Shown here piece by piece: positions 22,587 through 34,050 of a stretch of 64,000 bases of DNA. Under the pieces are notes generated by a model. That model was not told where the DNA came from, searched no databases, and saw only the letters and a program-made list of their open reading frames with translations. Both the position numbers and the translations under genes were made by a program. Origin of the DNA: Pictodentalium vernedei (lineage: Eukaryota > Mollusca > Scaphopoda > Dentaliida > Dentaliidae); contig CM062296.1 in assembly GCA_031216915.1 (NCBI GenBank), forward strand, positions 792,252,823 to 792,316,822, in the 5' to 3' direction. Position 1 is the first letter of the stretch. The number at the start of each line of letters is the position of its first letter.

Positions 22587-22838
22587 TTAACCCTTTACCT
22601 AACGTAACGGCCAAAACCGGCCAGCGCTATTCTCAAAAATCGCCAATTAATTTTCATTATTTTTTAAATTTTTTGTCTCAAAAACATAGGTTATGACCCC
22701 TCGTTGGAACGAGCTCGTCGAGCTCGTTCCAACGAGGGGTCATAACCTATGTTTTTGAGACAAAAAATGAAAAAAATTAGTTATTCAAGAATTATTTTTG
22801 CAAGTGTCGTCAGCTTTTCAGGTTAGGTAAAGGGTTAA
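22587..22838. mobile_element. piggyBac-like palindromic MITE (family B), complete copy
   Basis: The element is bounded by TTAA on both sides: TTAACCCTTTACCTAACG at the left, GGTTAGGTAAAGGGTTAA at the right. TTAA targets and a CCCTTT start are typical of piggyBac elements (family knowledge). The core is a perfect palindrome at 22668-22768: 50-nt arms around a single base at 22718. About 252 bp, no ORF. Relatives are at 12173, 17172, 35813, 38401, 46500, 49587 and 62364. Confidence 0.92.
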
Positions 22839-22849
22839 TGAAATTATAA

Positions 22850-23185
22850 CGTAACATGTTCCTGATCCGGAAAAGCAGTCTCTTGGGAGAAAAGGGTTAA
22901 CCGGATCGCGGCCAAGCATGTACTCTCATTCCGTTCTCGTATTTCGTTTGGTCGAAATGAAAGTATAAATATTTTCAAATTTTTCAGATTATTACTGGGA
23001 CATTTGTAGCTCAGTTGACTGATTGTCAGCGCTTGGCATGTGTCGACGGTTAAGTTTTGTATATCCTTATCCTTCAGAACGACTGAGCCGAATCCAAAGA
23101 GTTTCAACAAATAATATCGTTGGTGATAATTTTTTAATTTATTCGATCAACTGTTAAACTTCATGTGGACCCTGTTTTGAGAGAG
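22850..23185. other. Intron 1 sequence with a weak tRNA-like A box
   Basis: TTTGTAGCTCAGTTGAC at about 23000 resembles a pol III A box, but no B box follows at the right distance. No gene called. Confidence 0.35.
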
Positions 23186-23189
23186 TATT

Positions 23190-23552
23190 GGGGGTGTAGT
23201 GGTGTGGTGGCGGTGGCGTTGCGGTAACCGAATCTCGTCAGATCACCGGTTAGTCCTTGGGTCGGTGAGGGGGGGGGGGGGGGTGGTGTGACCGTCTGAG
23301 CGATCGATTCGGACTCCCGCGTTGTGCCCTTAGGCAAGGAACTTAGCCACGATTGTCACCAATGGGGTACGATGACGCGCATGTCTTCAACCAATCTGCC
23401 TGTGCTGCAGTGCGGAGTTACGATGTTGGGGATCTGGCAGCTGCTTGTCATCATTGCTCGGGGGTTCCCTTTGGGTACTCCGGCTTCCTCGACCCGTAAA
23501 ATTGTCACCGACATGATATGACCTTAGCTGTTAAAGTGTCGTTAAACCTTAA

Positions 23553-23604
<52 letters not shown>

Positions 23605-23605
23605 C
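23190..23605 (+). repeat. tRNA-derived SINE, diverged copy
   Basis: The body CGCGTTGTGCCCTTAGGCAA, ATGTCTTCAACCAATCTGCC, TGCAGTGCGGAGTTACGATG and TACTCCGGCTTCCTCGACCC matches the SINE at 25139-25506 in the opposite orientation. It ends in an (AATA)n tail at 23552-23602. The tRNA-like head is poorly preserved and holds a run of 15 G at 23269-23283. Confidence 0.82.
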
Positions 23606-24125
23606 AGTGGACATATTCGAGCGTTATCTGCTGTTCGGATTGAGATGAAGATCATTACATGTTAAGGGGGAAACCCAGTAACTCTCTGCATACTGGCGTG
23701 AAAAAAAAATTCAACCTGAAAGATTTTCGCATAATGCGGCAAGGAAGTTATCGAATTCAATCTTGGTTAACATTGCTCATTGAGCTGTATCAAGCAAGAT
23801 TGTTTGGTTAAATTTCTAGATGCAGTATGGGAAAAACAAGACGGGTTCTGAAAGATTCGTTATTTTGACACCAGTGTCCAGAGGTTTAAGATGCTAGGAT
23901 CATAAAAACTATGGTTCAGGGCAACTGGATATGCAAAACGGTTTCCGAGTGAGCAGCTCTTTATTTATTTCATTTCTAGTTTCGAAACTTATTTACAGAT
24001 TATTTCGTCATTCGACGAAGTTAAAATGACTTACAGTACATTCGCCGCGAACTGGTCGAAATATACGCATGGGCAGTGATGTTCACACATGCGTTTACCA
24101 GGTAATAAAAATCACCACCAGCAAA
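23606..24125. other. Intron 1 sequence, no feature seen
   Basis: No gene or repeat boundary recognised. Confidence 0.4.
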
Positions 24126-24132
24126 ATTTTAA

Positions 24133-24175
24133 TTTATGAAGCACCGGGTTCTACCCGGTGCTTCATTAATTAAAG
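24133..24175. repeat. Short foldback core
   Basis: TTAATTTATGAAGCACCGGG, TTCT, CCCGGTGCTTCATTAATTAA forms a strong hairpin. Possible outer arms (CAGTGATGTTCAC at about 24074 and GTGAACATCACT at about 25023) would make it the middle-left of a larger element of about 1 kb. Confidence 0.7.
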
Positions 24176-25138
24176 TTTTGATGATTATTCCTAAAATTAA
24201 TGTTTGGAATTTAATGTTATTGTGCCCGTGGCAATATTGCCCTTCCGTGGAAAGTGACCAGTCGACGGCGGCCGTACTGTTTAACGATCGTTTGTCTTTT
24301 TATTTTTTCTTTCTTTTTCGTCAGACCAAATCGTGAGGTGCTCCCCATCATCCCACAGTCACGAAATTTGGTACACTGATAAAAAAAATATGAAATAGTC
24401 ATCCGGAAAACCATTTGTTTCACGAAATACTATCCACTATAAGAACGATGTGGGTTTTAAAATTTTGAGATTCTTTTACATTTGTTTTGAAAAATATCAC
24501 AACAGTATCCCCCCCCCCCTCCCACCCCCATTTGAAATTGTATTTCCCTTCTGGGAAATCACACCACCCCAACCCCTTAGTGACATCATGGGGGAGGTGT
24601 TATTGTTCAGAAAAATTCTTCGTCCTCTGACTTTCTGAAATTTTAGTAAGTACAAAAAATACGAGACGTCTGTTTCAATTTGTTTCTAACGTTTTTGACG
24701 TTTTTACGTCACTTCAAGTTTCAGCATTTTCTCATTATCCATATCTATGAAAGATAGAGCTTTGCAACTACGCACATCGATTTCCGCTTATCAAAAGTTG
24801 ATCAACCCAGTTTTCCTTTTTGATATTTAGACCATCGATTGGAAGGAGACGGATGTAAAGAATTTGGGTTTTCAATTTTAATTTCTATTTCATTTTTAAG
24901 CCTGTCTTTCCGACTTTTTGGTAATATAATCAATAAAAACCATATCTAAAATGTGATGCTGTATGTACCATAATTTGCTTAGTTTGGTCGTAAATCTCTT
25001 GTGACCACTGACCACTGGTCAAGTGAACATCACTCTGCGTGGGTGATAGAAATCGCATCTTTGCATCGAGACGAGCACTAAAAACCGGGGAGAACAGAAA
25101 AGTCGTTTAATAACGACTGTCCTATAAAAGTTACATAT

Positions 25139-25506
25139 TTATTTATTTATTGATGTTTAAGGTCACATATTTATGCACAATGGCTAATCATGACCGTGAC
25201 AGTTTTACGGGTGGAGGAAGCCGGAGTACCCGGAGAGAACCACCGAGCAACGACGAGCAGCTGCCAGCTCCCCAACATGGTAACTCTGCACTGCAGCACA
25301 GGCAGGGTTAGATTGGTTGAAGACATGCATACCATAGACGTGCAGTACGCCTTAGTACACGGCGTCATCGTGCCCCCACGCGGACAATGGAGACGAGACG
25401 AAGTGTCTTGCCCAAGGACACAACGCGGTTGCCGCAGGTGGGATTCGAACCGAGGACCTCTCGGCTTGCAGCCTGCACCTCTACCTACTGAGCCACCGCG
25501 CTCCCA
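25139..25506 (-). repeat. tRNA-derived SINE with perfect 16-bp target duplication
   Basis: On the minus strand it starts GGGAGCGCGGTGGCTCAGTA with a pol III A box (TGGCTCAGTAGG), then a B box (GGTTCGAATCC) about 40 bp on, a body with CCTTGGGCAAGACACTTCG, and an (AATA)n tail. Flanks carry identical TATAAAAGTTACATAT at 25123-25138 and 25507-25522, a target duplication of the kind made by LINE machinery. Its intactness and perfect duplication point to a fairly recent insertion. The 115-codon ORF on + is the SINE antisense strand. Confidence 0.95.
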
Positions 25507-25522
25507 TATAAAAGTTACATAT

Positions 25523-26180
25523 GGAATATACCCATAGTAGCTTGGTGTACCAAATGTTCACCACGAAGTGGTGAAGTGGTGTTAACCGCGAGCCTTCGGC
25601 ACGCGGTTAACACCACTTCACCACGAATGGTGAAATTTGGTATACAAAGCTACTTTGGGTATATTTTATTTATACCATGATCGTCACATTATTAAGAGTC
25701 GCTATTATTTTTTCTCGATTTTACTGAGCAGCAGCCGTAAATACGTGCGAATTTGTTTTTGTTTACATGAGGATCGGTGGGCGGTACTTCCGCTGTCAGT
25801 TTTATCACCGAAACGAAATTGTAAAAGAAATAGAACCTTTTTCATTTTAACAACATAATAACATACTATTTCGAGTTATGGATGCTTTATTAACATGAGA
25901 CAATGCATGTTTGTTAATTTTTGGTGTTTTATGGGGTAAACTCATTTAAAAACGTAATAAATAATTGCCACTTTCATTTCACTTCTCGCGAGGCGACGTG
26001 CGATAAATTTAGACAAGTTCGCATTCAGGTCGACGTCACCAAAGGTCAACTTGGATGTAGTTCTACTGTAGGTGTAAATTTTAACTACTGAAATCCCATT
26101 GCTGACGTGTTCACAACGGTTGGTGTGTAAAGCTAAAATGTATCTCATAGGCTTTTCAAGTATAGTAGAATAGGTAATCA
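25523..26180. mobile_element. Foldback element family E, copy 1
   Basis: Left end GAATATACCCATAGTAGCTT and TACCAAATGTTCACCAC is mirrored at 25626-25665 (GGTGAAATTTGGTATAC, AAAGCTACTTTGGGTATATT). In the middle sits a second hairpin (GTGGTGTTAACCGCG, AGCCTTCGGC, CGCGGTTAACACCAC) absent from copy 2. The following 500 bp (to about 26175) match 51742-52200 in the opposite orientation at high identity, including a 60-80 codon ORF open in both copies (minus strand here, 25942-26181) with GISV, SKLTFGDV and AIIYYVFK motifs. No known domain recognised. Confidence 0.82.
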
Positions 26181-26580
26181 TGGTATAAAATTTACTAGAC
26201 CACTAACAACATAATTTGTCTGCCGATGTACCACAGACAGTACACTAAACAGTAACGCCGGTTACTTTCACTCGTGAAACCGTGGACAAATCCAGCTAAA
26301 GAAGCTGTGCCAGCCATTTTTTGATCGGATCAGCAATGTAGTTTCATCGCCCGTTGTAGACATGGGTGGGACAAGAATCCTCCAATCAAAAGTCGTACCC
26401 CGAATTGACACACAGTGCCTGGAACAGAAATATTGATTTCGAGGGTACTGAAGTCTCACTTGTTCGTAAACAAGAAACTTCCTGCTGGTTACCTGCTGAT
26501 ATTTATCATTCTACCCGTGACCGAGATTATGAGAATGCTCCAGTTCGAGAATTTGATAAGCTGACACTTGACATTTAACA

Positions 26581-28390
26581 ACTTAGCTCATGTTTCCGTA
26601 GTCTATTCCAGAATACATGGTTTATTCCGGGCATGCGCAGACAACTCGGATTACCAATCTGGTTGTTTTCTTTGTAAACCGTCATTCTGGAATATCATTC
26701 CGAATCATTCTGAGTAAACCACCTCGCGAGCAGGTTTAGATGGTTTACCTTTTATTACTGACATGCCCAATTATCAACAAATAGTGGAAAATATTTCCCT
26801 GTTCGTTGTATTCTCCAAAACGTTTGAGTGATCAAGACAATAACAAATATGTTAGGTACATGGAATTCAGCAAAGTATTTAAACATAGCACACCCACAAA
26901 TATTTGATGAAAATAAAGAGAAAGAACTATGGAGTTAATTCGATTAAACAACAGGGCCGTTGACTCACCCCCAATTTGAATAAATGTTGTTTTTTTGAAA
27001 CCCTGGAATTCATGTTTTTGCGAAGCGACCACTCTTGACCGCTCATAACTGACTCATTTATTTCCCCTTGACCCGAAACCCTGATTATTGTGACAGAACA
27101 TTACATCTGGATGTGAAATCCTAAAATGATGTACGTTGAGGGGGGGGGGGGGGGGGGGGGGGGGGGGTGTACAACCAACTTGGTTACAAGGCTCAAAGCC
27201 TGCAGACGCCAAAACTCTGAACACTTTAGATCTGGAAATCTTTCTCCACCCGCCCACACCAGTTAGAAATTTGAGGGGTGTTACCACACCCCGCCCCATT
27301 TTAACGCTCCAGCCAAGCTGTGTGGGTTTGCTTCCCCACCTTCTCCCTGGTGAGGTCGGATATTGTTACTGAACCGTAACAACGCGGCGGTGCATTCATG
27401 ACCTTCTTGTTCACGGAAACTCTGTGGTGAGAGTGCACAGACAGACTTTGCTGGTTCTCAGTATATACTCATAACCAACAAATAGTGGACCCCAAATACT
27501 GAATTTGTTTTTTAAATTCTCGCTCAAATAACGTCAACGAGCAGAATTGAAAGGACACAATGGCGAGAACCTGTTCCCAATCTCCCGGCATCTGGGCCAT
27601 GCAGTGGGGAGCTGGGGGGGGGGGGGGGGTGGTTGGAGGCTCAGGTCAACCTAAAGCTTTAGCACCCCCCCCCCCCCCCCCCACCTAAATAAAAAAAAAT
27701 ATTGACCCAAATGCTCTTCAATATAGGGCTACACAGGCTACAATTGCCTCATATTCGATCTTGGAGTACTAAATTTTGCAAAATTTTCTCGGAGAAGGCC
27801 TTGTCCAAACTAGGCCCCTCTGGTCGTCACCCGCCTCTTCTCAGGTCCTTGTACTAACTGGGCCTCCGGTCGTTACCCCCCTCCTACTTCCATGAAGGGA
27901 AGTGGGAGGAGGGGTAACGACGGGAGGGCGCTAGCTTGGACTAGGCACGGACCCCCGAAACCCCACAACACTACAAATATCATGGTATGCCCCCGCCCCC
28001 ACAAAAGAAATGGCTACCCCCCCCCCTCAATTATAGAATCCTGGCTACGCCCCTCAGGCTGAACAAATGGGAGTCGAAATAATAATAAAACTCAAGTGCT
28101 CTGTCCAGCGTTTCTTTGTGAATTTTTTTTTCTTTTTAATCTGGTCATATTGACCTACCTATCCATAGGAGAGCTATGCTGTTTTATACAGATGCGGCAC
28201 TGCGATGAGCAAAAACAGCATCTATGTTGTCATTGACAACATCACCAACAAGCGCCACTTCCTCAAATTCCATTCTGGTTTACAATTAAAGTGCAATTTG
28301 CTGTTTCCTCGCGATTACTATTCTGTATCTTCACTGCGCATGTCACACTATTCCATGTAATCCGGAATAGACAACGGAAACATAAGCTTA
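26581..28390. mobile_element. Nonautonomous TIR element, about 1.8 kb
   Basis: Termini are about 60-bp inverted repeats: CTTAGCTCATGTTTCCGTAG, TCTATTCCAGAATACATGG and GCATGCGCAG at the left, mirrored by CTGCGCATG, CCATGTAATCCGGAATAGAC and CGGAAACATAAGCTTAG at the right. Inside are long G and C runs (27140-27167, 27614-27629, 27665-27682) and no transposase. Two CAACAAATAGTGGA motifs at about 26774 and 27477 suggest an internal duplication. Confidence 0.78.
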
Positions 28391-28587
28391 GAAGCACTTA
28401 AGCAGATAATTTAATGGTGATTTTGGATAAAAAAAGGTCTCTCATTTTACAGTTTATGTTGACATATATCACGCAGTTTTCATGTAAGGTTACGACATTG
28501 GATGTTTATTTTAAATGAAATTCTATTTGTGGTTATTTTATCGGTCCTACACATCTATACAATTATCCTGGTGGGAGAGGTCCGGTG

Positions 28588-28618
<31 letters not shown>

Positions 28619-28970
28619 TCGGCTCAGTGCTACTTTGGCACACCATACTTGGAAATTTCCAACCGTTAAGGCCGACCTCTGAGGTTACATCATGGGAGGT
28701 GAAGATCTTAAATATTACGGAAACTCAGAAAATTCGAATTTTACAAATATATTTGTTTTGCGGGTTTGATAAGCTGTGGCTATAGTATCGGGAACCTCAT
28801 TTATATGCGCCACTTTACCACAGGGGCCTCTGAATTGTCCAAAATATAGAGATTTATCCAGTAACAAAGCGTATTGTCGCCCAAATATCCACCTGTCTTT
28901 GAATTTCAAATAACTGTTAAAACACATTTTTGTTATTGACATTCTCTAGTATCTTTCTGGCACAATACAT
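28391..28970. other. Intron 1 sequence with dispersed-repeat fragment
   Basis: A run of 28 G occupies 28590-28617. The segment GGAAATTTCCAACCGTTAAG with GGTTACATCATGGGAGG (about 28650-28700) matches 35160-35220 in the opposite orientation. No gene seen. Confidence 0.55.
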
Positions 28971-28973
28971 ATA

Positions 28974-30476
28974 CTGAGTCAAAAAAGAAAGTATAATACA
29001 CTTTGAGGAGCAATTTTTTTTAGTATTATCGACTTTAATCCCACACAAATTATTGTAAATTCCTATTTCGAGTCTAGCTGCATGCTTTTGTATAATTTCA
29101 TGTTCTTACTGTTGCCAGCGTTACGTCAGGACGTCGCAATTCAGACATGGGGTGAACTGAAAATTTCACACATGCAGTCAAAAGCGTGTATGGCCACCGT
29201 TTGCCTCTTGGATGGCAAGATATCGACGGCGCATGAACCTGATAAGTCTATGTACCTGTGGTATTGCGTTCCACTCCTGTCTTAGAATATTACGCGAATC
29301 GCCTAATGTCTGAAGATCATGAAGTTATACCCGACAGTCCAACTGATCCCAAAGATGCTCGATTGGCGACAAATCTGGCGAAAGTAGGGGTAGGGAAGAA
29401 GTTCGATGATCTGCTTCTCAGGAAAGCCACGACAGATACGCGCCACGTGACATCGGGCATTGTCTTGCTGGAATAACTGCAATCCGACGTTAGCGTCAAA
29501 CAACGGGACAACAACAGCTTTAAAAAGTTCGCCCCTATATCGCTGTCCATTCAAATTACCATCGATGAAGATCATCTGCAATGGTGCAAGGAAAGTCCTG
29601 TCCAAACCATTACACTACCCCCGCCGAAACGGTCGCATTCCCGCACGCATGCATCAGAGAACCGTTCTCCTCGCCGACCATACGTTCTTGCCCTACCATC
29701 AGCCCGCCGTAGACAAAATCGTGATTCTTCACTAAAGAGATCTGTGCTCCAACGCTGCTGAGTCCAGTGAACATGCTGACGCACCCATTCAATTCTGGCG
29801 ATACGATGAGTTGGGCAAGGATTGGTCCGTGGTATGGAGGCCTACTGCGGATGCCGTGTTCAGCAAGCCTGTTGCGGACAGTTTGTGCACTGACTCTATT
29901 GTTAGTTCTACCAGGAGTAATTGTTGCTGTCCTCGTCGCCGGAAGGAAGCGATCCCGCAAGTGAGACCCCCTGATGTGTAGGTTTTGTGCAGGGGTCGTA
30001 ACACTTGGTCGCTCTAAACGCGGTCGGTCGGCAGTAGATCTAGTGGTTCTATACCTTCCAATGAGACGGCAAATAGTGGCCACAGTGACTCAGAACTCGG
30101 CGGCGAGCTCATCTGGAGATATCCCAGCCTCATGTATACCAATGGCACGCAACCTCTGATTTTCTCTTAACCTTGGCATTTTTTAAAATGTCGGAAGACA
30201 GAAACTGTCGTGTTTTCTCAATAACCCAGGCTCTCTAGCACAACATAACACAAAGAAAATCATCGGTCTCCCATTCAATTTGACATTCTCGGGGAGCATG
30301 TGTTATTTTGAAATCCGTAGCAAAATTGTATACGGTTGGGTGAACAACAACAACATGTCATTAAACTCTTTGCACGACTTCTTGTCCACAAACATGCAAC
30401 ATTAGAACTATTATATTTCATCCTTTATGCTATTTTTTTCACATTTGTTTCTAATATACTTTCTTTTTTGACTCAA
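28974..30476 (-). mobile_element. Tc1-like DNA transposon, 1.5 kb, inactive
   Basis: Inverted termini of about 23 bp: CTGAGTCAAAAAAGAAAGTA at the left and TACTTTCTTTTTTGACTCAA at the right. They are flanked by TA (28972-28973, 30477-30478), the target of Tc1/mariner elements. The 1503-bp span holds one transposase gene on the minus strand. Confidence 0.94.
29310..30180 (-). pseudogene. Tc1-like transposase, frameshifted
   Basis: Reading from about 30180 down, the helix-turn-helix half covers 30083-29610 (TICRLIGRYRTTRSTADRP, TPGRTNNRVSAQTVRNRL). A second frame (29784-29572) carries SEESRFCLRRADGR, GERFSDACV and GGGSVMVWTG. A third (29605-29303) carries QLFQQDNARCHVAR with the second catalytic Asp. 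A last frame has SPDLSPIEHLWDQL with the third acidic residue (DD34E type). The first catalytic Asp of the usual SDESRF box appears as Glu (SEESRF). At least three frame changes, so no functional protein. Family assignment is secure from the motif series. Confidence 0.93.
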
Positions 30477-30479
30477 TAT

Positions 30480-31075
30480 ATAAAGGCGCTGGGGAATAAG
30501 ACAAGCTTGCCCACTCAAAATCATTTTTGCTTCCCGTCATGTCAACATTTTAGTGCAAGTTGGTAGCATTGGACTATCTGCCGGTAGAAGAGTATGATAT
30601 TTGAAAAATAAGCTGGTAGCACCATTGAGAGAAACCTGAATGTTCATTTTTCTGAAAAAATTTTCACTCATTTTTCTAAACTTCATCAACTTGTGGAGAC
30701 AATTGTTTTGTAAGACTTCACACATAAATGCGTGTGTATCGATGCGTGGAATTACGCGACTTTGAAGCTGTTCAGATTCAGATTTCTTTTTTGTCACATC
30801 GTGTTATAGTCCGGCAGTCAAACCCACTTTTTTTTACTCGTGTAGGTTTTGGCGTCTAAAGTTGTTTTTTTTTTTTTTTTTTTTTTTTGGGGGGGGGGGG
30901 GGGGGGGTGGTTTCTGATAGTTAAGACATCTCACATCAATAGTCCACCGACTGGCCTCCTGTGAGCCTTGAGGAATGTTATATATTAGGCCCGAATAACA
31001 TGGCCGCAAAAATGAATGAACTGTCAGAAAAAAGCAAGACTATGAAGATGTGAGTTGACTATTTGATCAAACCAG
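30480..31075. other. Intron 1 sequence with T/G homopolymer
   Basis: About 23 T followed directly by 19 G at 30866-30907. No gene seen; the 63-codon minus ORF here is a homopolymer artefact. Confidence 0.5.
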
Positions 31076-31079
31076 TTTT

Positions 31080-33068
31080 ATCTTCATGGTGTACGTGAGA
31101 GCTGGGCTAGAAGGCGATTGGCCGCAACATCTTGTAGCAGTGAATGCAATTGTGCCATATTTTTGCCTCTGGTCATGTTAGCTGTGCTAGATATAGCCTT
31201 TACTATTTACGAGAGATGCAAGCTCTGCATCAAGACATTCTCGAACATTTCCTGAAAGGGAATCAAGTACTGAGATATATAGATGGAATTTGGAATGGCA
31301 TTTGGAGCGACAGGTACATCGAAATCACATCCATGCGTTATGGACATGGTAAATCTAGAATAATAGGTATCACTCTGAAACCAGAAACTCTTAAAGTCTG
31401 GGCTCTCAGTCGTCATACATGCGGCCGTTTAGTGAGTGACCTTTCTCGGATTTCAGTGTGAACTCGAGTTTAAATCAGTTTCACAAAGAAGAAGCCAAGA
31501 GTAGAATCGCCGCTGACAAACTTGATCGAGATAGAACCAGGAGCAAACTGGACGTAGTTATCAATCCCTTGAATCCGAAGGAACACCCTGGCAAAGTCGT
31601 GAATATCACCACTAGTAGGATTGAACCAGCGTCCTTAAATGTTTACAACACCATAGCTCTTGGTCAAGAGAGATGGTTGAGTTCGAGAGGCGGTTACCAG
31701 CCTGATTTATGACACAATTTTCACACCAGCGGTGACAGTGTCCGCCATGAAGAGGGTCACAAAAGTGGATTACACTCACGTTTATGATTGCAACTTGATT
31801 TATTCAAGGGTAATGTGTCGTCTGTCGAGTACAAGATACATTGACATCAAGGAAGTGATCTCTTATGAGCAGGCGCCAATTCCAACTGCGCTGCTCAATG
31901 AAACTGGTGATTTACGAATACCAAAATCGAAATCAGACCTAAAAACACGAACTGCGTGAACAGTATAAGCCAGGAAATCCACACCGACAGGCGTAGCTGT
32001 TTGCATGGTAATTGGTGGGTGTGTCCTTCTCTGTCTTCCTCACTGACAGGCACCGAATAAACGTCACAGTCCTTTTGTTCTGGATTTCGTTGAACAATTT
32101 CAAGAATCTGTGAAATAGAAGTTGTTGTTAGGCGGCGTTTATCTTATTTTCGACGGGACCAACGAGTTCAGCACGAAACAATGGCTTACAGGAGTGCTGA
32201 AAGCTGTTGCCGAGAATTCAGGTTGAGTGCCACATCAGTATTGCCGGCTCAGAAACTTATGCTGACCATCACTGAGAATAAAGGCAGCTCATCAGTATAA
32301 TTTGTCAGAATTTCAAGTCAAATAAGAGTTTTGGTGGTGAAAGTACTGAGGGGCACAAACTTGTTGTTACTGGCCAAAACAACATACCAACTAAAATTAA
32401 TATGCCCTCATAGAGAGGTGAGAAAACCAGTTACGAAGAAGCTGATAATATTGTAGTTCAACAGGCAGTGCAACTTTCTGTGGATGACAAAAAAACAGGT
32501 TGTCGTTCTTGGAGACGACACAGATGTGTATACCCTACTCTTGCACCACTATCTGGAACAGAATATAACATCTCCCATGTTTATGGCGTCACCCATTGGG
32601 GATAGGTCTGTGATAGACATTGATGCCACTGTTAAGGAGCATCGTGACAGTATCCCAAGTATCCTTGCCGCACATGCGCTCTCTGCGTGTGATACCGGCT
32701 TGAGTCAGTTGAAAAAAATTGATGCTTCTTGGTACGACGTCTTGCGTGGAGTTACACAGCTCATGGCTGCCTGTTATTGGTGTCTTACATCCAAATCAAT
32801 ATCTGATGCAAGAGTCAGTAGTTGGACATCCAAAGTAGGGCGACCAGGAGCAACAAAAGTCCCTAAACTATATACCCTCATTCCAAGTACTGGGTCGTTT
32901 GCAGAGAACGTCAAACGAGGCCACATGCAAGCGTGTATTTGGAAACATGGACTGCATTCGGAACCACCAAAAATGGAACCTACGAATTATGGGTTTGTTA
33001 GAGACGAGAAGGAGAAGTCGCTTCTCCCATTGATACTTCCTCATCTTAAACTGATTCGATGCTCGTGA
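31080..33068 (+). pseudogene. Decayed copy of a widespread invertebrate repeat protein with FEN1/XPG-like motif order
   Basis: Protein fragments run in order over 2 kb in shifting frames. They are EGDWPQHLVAVNAIVPYF (about 31107) and CARYSLYYLREMQAL (31180); SDRYIEITSMRYG (31308) and PIPTALLNETGDLRIPKSKS (31880-31935); YLIFDGTNEFSTK (32140), EEADNIVVQQA (32436), VVVLGDDTDVYTLLLHH (32496) and LAAHALSACDTG (32663). The last ORF, 32484-33068, is 194 codons. I recognise this series from many uncharacterised repeat-encoded proteins of invertebrates. Its acidic boxes (FDG...TK, EEAD, DDTDV, CDT) occur in the same order as in FEN1/XPG nucleases, so a PIN-superfamily nuclease is a fair inference. Frameshifts and stops mark it a relic. 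Confidence 0.72.
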
Positions 33069-33099
33069 TCCAGCAAACAAACATGCAAGACGTGAAGGT

Positions 33100-34050
33100 G
33101 TTGCCGCAAGCTTAGCATGCACTGTGAGACCTGGGAATATTATCTGCACCCATAACGTATTCAACTAGCTTCTTCTTGAGACTAATTCAACAATATCACT
33201 TTTCTCGTTGCTATGATCCGAAATGTGCCAATGTATGTCAAAACCATTACTTTTTACAACTATATGACCATTTAGTGCAGCTTTTGACAGAAAAATTGTG
33301 TTTTTCTATCTTGCGACAAGCTCATAGACGATTACTACTAGCTTATACCCCCATTTGGAACAATTGCTATATTCTCAATCGAAAATATGAAGGGTGTGTC
33401 TTTAATAATGGCTGCCAATCCAGAATGTTTGTATTTACGTTGAAACCGACTGTGGGTGTGGGTTGAAGAATCATTGTAGCTACATTGAAGTTACTATGCT
33501 GTTGCAGTTGCTGTATGGCGTTGATTTGATTGGGATTTGAATCCAATTCTCCTGAATTATTCAAACAAAACCTGCAGACAAAAGACTATAAGATGGGTAT
33601 CGTGGTACAGGGAGGAAAGAACTCAATTACTTATCGTAGGCATTTGATTTCCAAATCCGAAGAAACAAACTGCTGATACATATGTTGTACATCCGCATAA
33701 TGGTAATAATCATTTTATCTTACAATATATTGTGGATATGTCAAGAATGTTGTCAATATATAACGAACTATTTATTCGGACGGATGAACAAAAAAAAGCA
33801 AATGGAGCTCACGTGAAAGGAACGTGCTTGTAGCAAACCCCCTGATACAGACATCTGTATCAGGGGTCGAATACACGACAGTTGCGGAGTTAATACAGAC
33901 AAAATACATGTTGATTGTAAGATAAAACATTTTACCTCCAACTGACGTCTTGTGTATTGAAATCCCTTCGCGGATATCATCTGCTACAACCTCATTCGCA
34001 ACTCTGAGCTTATACCGTGGACGGGAGTGTGCTATGAAATTCCCAATCGT
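33100..34050. other. Intron 1 sequence with a small palindrome
   Basis: CCCCTGATACAGACATCTGT then ATCAGGGG at about 33839-33866 is a 28-bp palindrome. No exon recognised. Confidence 0.5.

Noticed and set aside
23000-23070. Possible tRNA gene (TAGCTCAGTTGAC A box)
   Set aside because: No B box and no cloverleaf pairing found; at best a SINE relic.
25190-25537. 115-codon plus-strand ORF with RTQRGCRRWDSNRGPLG
   Set aside because: It is the antisense of a tRNA-derived SINE; the peptide comes from the B-box region and recurs wherever the SINE is read in this frame.
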